From: G963664835 sp963664835
GTDB taxonomy: Bacteria; Chloroflexota; UBA6077; FW602-bin22; JBCLEL01
Assembly (NCBI GenBank): GCA_963664835.2
Contig: CAXXUG010000020.1
Span: forward strand, 460,179 to 524,178
DNA: 64,000 bases
Reading direction: 5' to 3'
Under the pieces are notes generated by a model. It made no database searches. It had not been told where the DNA came from and saw only the letters and a list, made by a program, of their open reading frames with translations. Made by a program: the position numbers and the translations under genes. Position 1 is the first letter of the stretch. Each line of letters starts with the position of its first letter. Positions 28,108-35,198 of the stretch are shown piece after piece.

Positions 28108-28869
28108 CTAGTCTTCATCCTCAGAGCCGTCGATCTTCGGCAGGAATGGGACCATCTCTTCGCTCTCTCGCCTTGCCGTCCTCGGACCTATCGCCCTCAC
28201 CGCATCGACCCAGGCTTCTGTCGCGCCGGCCTCCACCGCAACGCACTCCACTCCGTGGTCATACAGTATCTGAGCGTCCTCCGGCCCCACGCCGGCGTGG
28301 GCCATGAAGATGGTCGGCCGGCGGCTGCTCGCGCAAAACTGCTTCAGCAGCGCCAGGTCGGTCATCGTCAGCGAAGGATCACCGTCGGGCTGCTTCAGCA
28401 CGCTGATCGCCGCGCCGCCGACTTCGAGATCCGGCGTCAGGCGAGCCGGCGGCGGTTGCGCAAGGCCCAACACTTGCCGCACCACTATTTCAGGGCCTTC
28501 TCCAGTCAAGACACGGGCCGGCGTTCGATCCGGGTCCACGACCACAAATCCCACACCAAGCTTGCTCAGTCCGGCCAGCGCAGCGCCTGGATCATCGCCA
28601 AGATCCGGTTCAATCACCCCAACCAACGCCGATCCCGCCACCTTGACCAGTTTGCCATTGCCACGCGAATGCGTACTTGAGTCGCCTGGTACAAGCACGA
28701 TCTTGGCGCCGGCCGAAACAGCCGAAGATATCGCTGAGGGAACCGCCGAATCGCATACCGTCCCGACTATCATCCTCTCGCCATCGGCAGCTTCGCTGTG
28801 TGCGAAGCCAAGCGATGGCGCGCGTCCTCGGCGAAGAGTCTTGAAGAGGTCTTCCAGTTTGGTACCCAT
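28108..28869 (-). CDS. Conserved-looking hypothetical protein
   Basis: A 253-residue soluble protein, convergent with coxD. Alternating hydrophobic strands and helices (KIVLVPGDSS, SALVGVIEPD, VGFVVVDPDRTPARVL, RPTIFMAHAGVGPEDAQILY, VECVAVEAGA) suggest a TIM-barrel-like or other alpha/beta fold. The repeated 'strand then GD/PD' rhythm points to phosphate or sugar-phosphate binding, but this is a guess. No catalytic motif that I know is present. The C terminus is acidic (GSEDED). Confidence 0.7.
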   Translation of the reverse strand: MGTKLEDLFKTLRRGRAPSLGFAHSEAADGERMIVGTVCDSAVPSAISSAVSAGAKIVLVPGDSSTHSRGNGKLVKVAGSALVGVIEPDLGDDPGAALAGLSKLGVGFVVVDPDRTPARVLTGEGPEIVVRQVLGLAQPPPARLTPDLEVGGAAISVLKQPDGDPSLTMTDLALLKQFCASSRRPTIFMAHAGVGPEDAQILYDHGVECVAVEAGATEAWVDAVRAIGPRTARRESEEMVPFLPKIDGSEDED

Positions 28870-29285
28870 GTGGCGTCATCCGTTCCGATGTGGCGTTTTG
28901 TCGGTTCGCATACGCTCCATGAGCGCTACGCTATTCTAGCAATTGTAGACACTTGGATAAGGACGGCATTGCGTGCCAGCTGGGACGAACCCCAACTCTG
29001 TATTGTCACGAAAGCCTGCCCTGTCTCCCAAAATACCGCAAACGAATGATGATACGACGGGCACTGGTCAAAACGCGCTTGGGACCGAGCGGAGGACAAG
29101 CCGCTCGCCTCGCGTAGTCTTCGACCGCGCTACATTGACTGCCGGCGAAACACAAACAAATGAACCTCGTGGTGGGTAAAATGCCCCCATAGGTCCGGCG
29201 CCGAGCCTCTCGTAGGGTTTTACCCTACAGAAATATCGGGATGCTGCCCTACTGCGAAAATCCGGATCAGACGCTATCATTCTGT
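28870..29285. other. Intergenic stretch with a fragment of the REP-associated repeat
   Basis: No gene is recognised. From about 29097 to 29180 the sequence (gctcgcctcgcgtagtcttc, then ctacattgac and cgaacctcgtggtggg-type pieces) matches modules seen in the repeat blocks at 33.9, 44.0 and 46.9 kb, so this is an outlying fragment of that repeat family. Confidence 0.55.
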
Positions 29286-29462
29286 ATGGTGAATTACCAC
29301 CATTGATGTGGGGGACAAAGTCACCGCGCCGGCTAAGTCCCCCCTCTTAGCACTCCGTTGACCCGTCAGGCTTGAAAGAATCCTACGGCGGTTCGTCGGA
29401 TTGCTTCAATCCTCTCCTCTGATTCAAAGGGGCCGGTTTTATGCCGGCCTCCTTTGATTTTT
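29286..29462 (+). ncRNA. Candidate structured RNA ending in an intrinsic terminator
   Basis: Four hairpins follow each other: 29286-29291/29298-29303 (atggtg/caccat), 29310-29316/29337-29343 (gggggac/gtccccc, 20-base loop), 29372-29383/29398-29409 (ttgaa..aatcc/ggatt..ttcaa) and the terminator at 29424-29457 with T5. No open frame fits. It could be a small RNA or the attenuating leader of the glycoside hydrolase gene 45 bases downstream. It matches no riboswitch class that I can recognise. Confidence 0.45.
29424..29462 (+). terminator. Intrinsic terminator
   Basis: A GC-rich stem 29424-29436 / 29444-29457 (one wobble pair and one bulge), loop ttttatg, followed by ATTTTT. It lies upstream of the glycoside hydrolase start, so it ends either an upstream RNA or an attenuated leader. 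Confidence 0.75.
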
Positions 29463-29506
29463 GCCTGTAAAATCCCTAGCCGAACGTAAGCCAGACGCGT
29501 CGTAGG

Positions 29507-30697
29507 GTGCCCGCAGTGCGAATCTCTCGGTCCGGTCTATTCCTGGGGATATTAGTCCTGTGGATTATCTTCATCGGATCCGCGAGAACCGTGCATCTGA
29601 TCGGCGCGCCGCCTCCGAGACACACGGACCCGTTCCAGGTCGGATACGGAATGCACGTCGCGGTTGCCGAGCATATGCATCTAATAAAGGGCGCCGGCTT
29701 TACTCACGTCAAGGCGTACCTGTCCTGGGCGAATTCGGAGCCCGACAAGGGCCGATACCAGTGGCACTACTCTCCATTCAAGGGCGACGCCTTCAACCTA
29801 GCCACCAATGCCCGACGCTCCGGCCTGAAGCTCATCGTCCGCGTCGACACACCGCCGGACTGGGCCGCGCCCGGCTCCGGCAACCGGCCTCCCGATAACC
29901 TCAGCGATTTTGCCGACTTCATGGCCGGCCTCGCCCGGTACCTTCGCGGTTGGGTAGTGGCCTACGAGATTTACAACGAACCTAACCTCAGCAGCGAGTG
30001 GGGAGGACAGCCGCCCGACCCCGAGCTGTATGCCGCGATGCTGAAAGCGGTATATCCGGCGATCAAGTCGGCCGATCCAGACGCCCTCGTCATCAGCGCC
30101 GGCATGGCGACCACCGCCGGCGACGGTGGCGCGACCGCGATGAACGACCTCGAGTTCATCCGCCGCATGTACCTGGCCGGCGCCAAGGGATACTTCGACG
30201 TCCTCGGCTCCCATCCCTACGCGTTCGGTCTGCCGCCCGGGTTGGAGCGCGAGGATGGGGTCACCGACTTTCTCCGGCCGGAAGAGCAACGGGCGATAAT
30301 GCTCGAGTTTGGCGACGACTCGCCGATCTGGGCTACCGAGTTCGGTTGGCCGATCGATCCGGCCGAGCTCGACCGCGGGGAATATCTCGCCCACCACTCG
30401 TGGTCCGGATTGGCATGGCAGGTAGTGTCCCAGGCTCGCCAAGCCCAGTACCTTGAGGCTGCCTACGCCTACGCTCGCAGAAACTGGCCCTGGATGGGCG
30501 TGATGGTCCTGTTCAATCTCGACTTTAGCGCCGCCCCCTGGTACCCGGAACACGAGCCTATGCGTTATTTTTCCATCGTGAACCGAGACCTGTCCGGCCG
30601 GCCGGCCTACTCGACACTGCGCGACATGGAGAAGCTCTACCGGCCGTCCAAGGGGAGCATTCCTCGGACTCAGTTCCGGGACGGGTCGCCTGAATAA
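29507..30697 (+). CDS. Exported glycoside hydrolase, (beta/alpha)8 clan A type (GH5/GH39-like)
   Basis: A 396-residue protein with an N-terminal signal or anchor helix (LFLGILVLWIIFIGSARTV). The barrel shows the strand-4 acid/base motif YEIYNEPN near residue 156 and the strand-7 nucleophile in IWATEFGWP near residue 283, as in clan GH-A retaining enzymes. HVKAYLSWANSEPDKGRYQW resembles the strand-2 'W..iEp..G.y.w' region of GH5/GH39/GH42. The substrate cannot be told from sequence. The start is GTG 29507. It may be attenuated by the RNA structure just upstream. Confidence 0.85.
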   Translation: MPAVRISRSGLFLGILVLWIIFIGSARTVHLIGAPPPRHTDPFQVGYGMHVAVAEHMHLIKGAGFTHVKAYLSWANSEPDKGRYQWHYSPFKGDAFNLATNARRSGLKLIVRVDTPPDWAAPGSGNRPPDNLSDFADFMAGLARYLRGWVVAYEIYNEPNLSSEWGGQPPDPELYAAMLKAVYPAIKSADPDALVISAGMATTAGDGGATAMNDLEFIRRMYLAGAKGYFDVLGSHPYAFGLPPGLEREDGVTDFLRPEEQRAIMLEFGDDSPIWATEFGWPIDPAELDRGEYLAHHSWSGLAWQVVSQARQAQYLEAAYAYARRNWPWMGVMVLFNLDFSAAPWYPEHEPMRYFSIVNRDLSGRPAYSTLRDMEKLYRPSKGSIPRTQFRDGSPE

Positions 30698-30734
30698 CCG
30701 GTCTAGGTCAATTGCGGTACATTTCCCATCCCGC

Positions 30735-30812
30735 CCCTCTGGATTCCGGCCTTCGCCGGAATCGCGGTCGAGACCGCCGGGTCGCAGAAGGTGGTTTCGA
30801 GGGGAACTATTA
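30735..30812. repeat. Solo REP-like palindrome of the TTCCGGC family
   Basis: A perfect 9-bp hairpin gattccggc/gccggaatc (30742-30750 / 30555+200, i.e. 30755-30763) preceded by cccctctg and followed by gggtcgcagaaggtggtttc. The same palindrome and flanks recur at 51456-51530 and the palindrome recurs in the GIY-YIG array, so this is a dispersed repeat. Confidence 0.7.
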
Positions 30813-30822
30813 TTGTTAAAGT

Positions 30823-30842
30823 CGCAAATGAGCCAATTTGCG
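30823..30842. promoter_or_regulatory. Inverted repeat upstream of hicBA (candidate operator)
   Basis: cgcaaat (30823-30829) and atttgcg (30836-30842) form a perfect 7-bp inverted repeat with a 6-base spacer. It lies just upstream of the -35 box. HicB proteins commonly bind such sites, so autoregulation is plausible. Confidence 0.45.
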
Positions 30843-30850
30843 GCACTTTA

Positions 30851-30878
30851 TTGACAGAACTTGCAAATGCCATAGAAT
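30851..30878 (+). promoter_or_regulatory. Sigma70-type promoter of hicBA
   Basis: TTGACA (30851-30856), a 16-base spacer and TAGAAT (30873-30878), in an AT-rich stretch 48 bases before the hicB start. Confidence 0.6.
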
Positions 30879-30925
30879 TCGAAATCACTCACACAGAATT
30901 AGTCCTTCACACAAGGAGCGCACCC

Positions 30926-31225
30926 ATGCATGAGCCGACACAGATGCAGGGTTATATCAGTCTAAGCATTGAGTTTGCATACGAGGATGACCAGTGGATC
31001 GCCATATGTCCGGAACTAGGACTTGCAATGCAGGATGACCACTTGGCGCAGTGCCAAAAGGACTTAGAAGAGGCAATTGACCTATTTTTGCAGAGCCTAG
31101 ATGAGGAAGGAGATCGCGACGAATTCTTCAAAGAACATGGTATTGTCTTGCATCGCATCGATAGGGAAGACGAAAGCACGATGCGACTTCCGTCAGTATC
31201 GACCTTATGGACATTACCTGCCTAA
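30926..31225 (+). CDS. hicB: HicB-family antitoxin
   Basis: A 99-residue protein of the HicB fold: LSIEFAYEDDQWIAICPELG is the typical partial RNase-H-like strand pattern, followed by AQCQKDLEEAIDLFLQSLDE and a tail. I chose ATG 30926 because it has a Shine-Dalgarno (aaggagcg). A longer in-frame start at 30791 would run through the promoter. The stop directly abuts the HicA-like start, as in HicBA modules with antitoxin first. It has no obvious C-terminal DNA-binding domain. Confidence 0.82.
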   Translation: MHEPTQMQGYISLSIEFAYEDDQWIAICPELGLAMQDDHLAQCQKDLEEAIDLFLQSLDEEGDRDEFFKEHGIVLHRIDREDESTMRLPSVSTLWTLPA

Positions 31226-31486
31226 ATGTCGAATCCGCGCGTAACTGGGAGGGAGCTTATTCGGGCCCTCATAGACCGAGCCGGTTATACTCGATTACGT
31301 GAGAATGATCGAGGCGCGTTGTTGATCAACAATTCCAACGGCAAGCCGCGCCGCGCTGTCATTAAGGAGAATAATAAACCCATTCCCGGGAAGGTTCTCG
31401 AATTTATTGCCGGTCCTACTCAAACTAATCTTGGCCTTGCCGGGTTGCAGCGATTGATCGACAAATCGCGTCGCCATTCAAACTGA
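31226..31486 (+). CDS. hicA: HicA-like toxin, catalytic histidine not seen
   Basis: An 86-residue protein with the dsRBD-like HicA layout: VTGRELIRALIDRAGYTRLR, then strands ending KPIPGKVLEFIAG. The family usually has G-S-H at the end of the first strand region, but here it reads NDRGALLINNSNGKP, without the histidine needed for RNA cleavage. It may be inactive, or a divergent toxin. It sits immediately after HicB without a gap. Confidence 0.7.
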   Translation: MSNPRVTGRELIRALIDRAGYTRLRENDRGALLINNSNGKPRRAVIKENNKPIPGKVLEFIAGPTQTNLGLAGLQRLIDKSRRHSN

Positions 31487-31542
31487 GTCAGTCTACCCGC
31501 GTCCATTAAGGGGCAACACAAACACAGCACAAAGAGTTGAGA

Positions 31543-31770
31543 ATGGATAAGCAATTACTAGACCAACGATCCAATGAATCGAACCCAAACAACGATGCCT
31601 ATTGGCAGGCTAGGGGATACGATCAGCGACCGACTGATTGGCGAGAGGCATATCAGAACATTGTCAAGCTGGAACGGGAGCAGCGAGAGCGACAGGAATG
31701 GCTGTCGAATCTTGTGAATGGGCCGCCGAGTCCCGTAACAGATTTTGATTCCCCATCTCTTGCTCCCTAG
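31543..31770 (+). CDS. Small hypothetical protein
   Basis: A 75-residue polar protein rich in N, Q, R and E (NIVKLEREQRERQEWLSN looks like a helix or short coiled coil). No membrane segment and no known family. It follows HicA by 57 bases on the same strand and may belong to the same transcript. Confidence 0.4.
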   Translation: MDKQLLDQRSNESNPNNDAYWQARGYDQRPTDWREAYQNIVKLEREQRERQEWLSNLVNGPPSPVTDFDSPSLAP

Positions 31771-31905
31771 GGCCGTTCATGCGCCGATAGACGGCCCGTA
31801 GCATCACTACTGCGAGCATCGCCTCCTATTCCTATCAGCACCGTGTGCCATCGCATAACATAGTGCGTACGCAACAGCAAGACGACAACTCTGTGGGGGA
31901 TTGTC

Positions 31906-32310
31906 ATGGCCATGATCATGCGGATAACCGGCGGGCTGATGCTCGCATACTCGGCGTTGTACATCACCCACTTCATATTCGACACCCTCTACGACGCCGG
32001 GCCCATCTGGTCCGTCTTCAACGTCATCTCCGCCGCCGGCATACTCATCGCCCTAGCGGTAAATTTCGCCCACATGCGCGCGCAGTTCGGCCAACAGGCG
32101 GTCACTGTGTCGCGGCTCGGCGCATACGCGCTCTTCTATGCCAACGCCGCCCTGGCCATCTGGTTCTTCCGCAACTGGATCCACCTGCTTGCCCTGGAGG
32201 AAGGCGAATCGGTCAGCGTCCACTCAAACGTCATCTGGATGGTCGTCGCCGTTCTAATCCCTCTCGTTCTGGCTACCACAGGATGGCGGCTCTGGCGCAA
32301 GTCAGACTGA
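31906..32310 (+). CDS. Hypothetical four-helix membrane protein
   Basis: A 134-residue protein with four clear hydrophobic helices (GGLMLAYSALYITHFIF, VFNVISAAGILIALAVNF, GAYALFYANAALAIWFF, VIWMVVAVLIPLVLA). Family unknown. It is the last gene before the repeat-rich region. Regular hydrophobic pattern and normal codon use support it. Confidence 0.7.
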   Translation: MAMIMRITGGLMLAYSALYITHFIFDTLYDAGPIWSVFNVISAAGILIALAVNFAHMRAQFGQQAVTVSRLGAYALFYANAALAIWFFRNWIHLLALEEGESVSVHSNVIWMVVAVLIPLVLATTGWRLWRKSD

Positions 32311-32334
32311 ACTGCCCTAGATACCGCAGACGAA

Positions 32335-33262
32335 GGACAATGTAGGGTTGGGGCTCGTCCCCAACCGCCGGGGCGTGGGAGGGGGCGCCGGCGAAGGGGC
32401 GAATCGCGAATCGTCCGAGATGAGGGGATGCGGCAGGTCGTCGCCGGCCGGCCGGGATGGTCCTACGATCCGCCTTCGGCACAAATAGCGATGGCCGTAG
32501 GATCGCGCCCCGCCGCCGGCCGCCCCAGGCGGGGACAAGCCCCCGCCCTACATTGACCGCCGCCCGAGATACCGCATACGAACGAATCTGGTGGTGGGCA
32601 TGGGGCCTCGCGCAAACCCCGTCCCCAATGACCGTTGTAGGGTTGGGGCTTGTCCCCAACCGCCGGGGCGGGGGAGGGGGCGTCGGCGATGGAAAAACCC
32701 CGGCGAAGGGGCGAATCGCGAATCGTCCGAGATGAGGGGATGCGGCAGGTCGTCGCCGGCCGGCCGGGATGGTCCTACAATCCGCCTTCGGCACAAATAG
32801 CGATGGCCGTAGGGTCGGCCCCCGCCGCCGGCCACCCCTGGCGGGGGACAAGCCCCCGCCCTACATTGACCGCCGCCCAAAATGCCGAGAACGAATGAAC
32901 CTAGTGGCGGGCATGGTTTCCCGCGCAACGCCGGCCCCGGCCCCAATGACCCCTGTAGGGTTGGGGCTCGTCCCCAACCGCCGGGGCGGGGGAGGGGTCG
33001 CCGGCGATGGGAAAACCCCCGGCGTAGGGGGCGATTCGCGAATCGTCCGAGGCGAGGGGATGCGGCAGAGCGTCGCCGGCCGGCCCCGTCCCCAGCCGCT
33101 ACCGCAGACGAAGGACAATGTAGGGTTGGGGCTTGTCCCCAACCGCCCGGGGTGGGGGAGGGTGCGCCGGCGATGGGAAAAAACCCCGGCGTAGGGGCGA
33201 TTCGCGAATCGTCCGAGGCGAGGGAATGCGGCAGGTCATCGCCGGCCGGCCGGGAGGAACCC
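32335..33262. repeat. REP/BIME-like repeat block 1
   Basis: Four copies of the core tGTAGggttggggctYgtcccc (starting near 32341, 32636, 32954 and 33119): a GTAG tetranucleotide followed by a perfect GGTTGGGG/CCCCAACC hairpin. Two are closed by an inverted variant (ggcgggg..acaagcccccgccctaca), giving units 32341-32552 (212 bp) and 32636-32865 (230 bp) with TGTAGGG...CCCTACA ends. Between the ends lie fixed modules with further palindromes such as gattcgcgaatc. Frames here are repeat-derived, not genes. Confidence 0.85.
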
Positions 33263-33265
33263 CGC

Positions 33266-33805
33266 TCACAACTCCAACGCAAACGAACCCGAATACGGAT
33301 ATTCTCGCCAATTCTCAACCAATCCCCTTCTCGTCGGGTTATTCAAAACGTACATGACCACGTCCTCCAGCGCTTCCTGCCGGCGCAAGAAGTGGTCCCA
33401 GAAGCTCGATTGCCAGAAACTGCCTTCGACACCATGCGACCAGGCTCGGCGCAAGGTCAGATTCTTGAATCGACCCACGAAGGTGACAATGTCGCAGGTG
33501 GCGGAAGGCTCGATGATCAAATGGACGTGGTCGGGCATTACGCAGTAGCCGTAGACTCTTACGCCGGACCTGCCGGAAAGCAAACGCAGAACATCCACAG
33601 CAGCCAAGGCGATCTGCGAATTGCCAAAGACCGGCTGGCGATCCTTAACCGCGATCGTTATCGAGCATATGGCGCCAGCTTGGCTGTATTCGCCGGCATC
33701 CAGTCGAATTCGTTTGCGGCTCGAAAGGAAAGAGTTCCGCTCCGCGATCGTTGACCTCCTGCAATCGGCGCTCCAGGTTGCGCCTATCCACAGTGCACGG
33801 GACAA
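33266..33805 (-). CDS. REP-associated tyrosine transposase (RAYT, Y1/HUH family)
   Basis: A 179-residue Y1 transposase. CVMPDHVHLIIEPS carries the HUH metal-binding pair and MYVLNNPTRRGLV the catalytic tyrosine. FWQSSFWDHFLRR is another family segment. RAYTs are single-copy relatives of IS200/IS605 TnpA that bind and cleave REP hairpins preceded by GTAG or GGAG. Here GTAG-hairpin repeats lie within about 150 bases of the gene's 3' end and in blocks on both sides, so it is the probable agent of their spread. The first 35 residues may be upstream of the true start. It has no IS ends of its own. Confidence 0.88.
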   Translation of the reverse strand: MSRALWIGATWSADCRRSTIAERNSFLSSRKRIRLDAGEYSQAGAICSITIAVKDRQPVFGNSQIALAAVDVLRLLSGRSGVRVYGYCVMPDHVHLIIEPSATCDIVTFVGRFKNLTLRRAWSHGVEGSFWQSSFWDHFLRRQEALEDVVMYVLNNPTRRGLVENWREYPYSGSFALEL

Positions 33806-33884
33806 GGCTCTGCTCTACATTGTCGTGCGTAGTGCGCTTGACGCTCGCCACACGGAACCGTACCTTGACGTACCACATTAGTAA

Positions 33885-34590
33885 AGAGGAACCCCGTAGA
33901 TCCGGCCCTCGTCCCCAATGACCGCTCGCCTCGCGTAGTCTTCGACGGCCCCACAATCCGGCTCCGGCACAAATCGCGATGGCCGGAGGGTCGCCCCCCG
34001 CCTACGGCCGCCGGCGGGTTGGAGAAACCGCTGTAGGGCTGGGGCTTGTCCCCAGCCGCTCGAGATACCGCGAACGAACGAACCTAGCGACGGGAATGGG
34101 TCCACGCGCAAACGCCGGCCCCGTCCCCAACCGCCGGGGCGTGGGAGGAGCGTCGGCGATGGGAAAACCCCCGGCGTAGGGGCGATTCGCGAATCGCCCG
34201 AGGTGGGGGGATGCGGCGGGTCGTCGCCGGCCGGCCGGGAGGAACCCCGTGCCGGGTGGGATGGTCCTACAATCCGGCTCCGGCGCAAATCGCGATGGCC
34301 GTAGGATCGCTCCCCGCCGCCGGCCGCCCCAGGCGGGGGACAAGCCCCGCGCCCTACATTTCCCCCCGCCCCGCGCCCGACAATCCGGCCATCGAGGGCG
34401 GAATGACCTCCGGCATAGTCCTGTAGGGTTGGGGCTCGTCCCCAACCGCCGGTGGGGGGAGGAGCGCCGGCCCAACAATCCGGCTCCGGCAAAAATCGCG
34501 ATGGTCGTAGGATCGCTCCCCGCCGGCCCCCACCCCTGGCGGGGGACAAGCCCCCGCCCTACATTGACTTCGACCGCACTACATTTCCCC
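33885..34590. repeat. REP/BIME-like repeat block 2
   Basis: Continues the repeat family on the other side of the RAYT gene: cores near 34032 (ggctgggg/ccccagcc variant) and 34422, with inverted variants near 34335 and 34535. The compensatory T-to-C and A-to-G change in the 34032 copy preserves the hairpin. The block starts with the module ctcgcctcgcgtagtcttcg. Confidence 0.82.
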
Positions 34591-34689
34591 CGGAAGCCGT
34601 CCGAGACTCGATTGCGCGCCTTGTGGCAGACGGCCCTAAGAATCCCATAAGAATTGTGCATTCGCCATAAACACCCGGCGTTGTACTCG

Positions 34690-35198
34690 CCGGTCGATTG
34701 CATTACAATTCATTCACCGCGCAATCGGAGGGATTGCGCGTGTATCATGGACCCGCGACGTATCGGATTCTGAGGATATGTCGCCCGCGTTCGCGCAGTT
34801 TGTGGTCGATCCATCATCCCTACAAATTGTGTCCGGCTTTCCCATAGCCACTACATCTGGTAGCTCGATTGCGGCCGAGGATGACGGCCCGTAGCTGCCG
34901 GTTGCCGCGCTCAAGCGGTCAATGCGGATTCTTGATCGATTATGTATTGGCCGGTGGATTGAGATACAATCCCGTCGATTAAAGCGTTTTGCGCGAAACT
35001 GCGTTCCGGTCGCAGTTTTTTGGTGTTTGTACTGGTATCTGGAGTTGGGTTACAATTCCGTCGGAAATCATGTGCGTAGAGGGGAATGATTTATAAGATT
35101 TATAGGTTTCTTGCGGTTGAACTGGGGAGATGATTGGTTTACAATGCGGTCGGAACGAAAAATAGATCAATGGGTTTGATCGACAGAGAGGTGCACTA
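34690..35198 (+). promoter_or_regulatory. Leader region with four TTACAAT-type boxes upstream of the first cadherin-like gene
   Basis: Four boxes centred near 34700, 34967, 35052 and 35140 share TTG-N2-3-TACAAT, and the last three also share c.GTCG(ga) after it. Each could be a -10 element. A 9-bp hairpin (34718-34726/34732-34740) follows the first and a terminator (34996-35021) the second. The last two recur before the duplicated gene at 41.1-41.24 kb. No gene is seen in this stretch. Confidence 0.55.
34996..35021 (+). terminator. Short intrinsic terminator inside the leader region
   Basis: aaactgcg (34996-35003), loop ttccggt, cgcagttt (35011-35018) followed by further T residues. It lies between the second and third TACAAT boxes, so a transcript from the second box would end after only about 45 bases. 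Confidence 0.55.

Noticed and set aside
29310..29343. Possible T-box or other known riboswitch in the structured RNA
   Set aside because: None of the conserved T-box sequences is present, and the downstream gene is not amino-acid or tRNA related.
32335..34590. Possible CRISPR array because of many regularly recurring short palindromes
   Set aside because: Spacing is irregular, the sequence between cores is itself repeated modules rather than unique spacers, and no cas gene is present.
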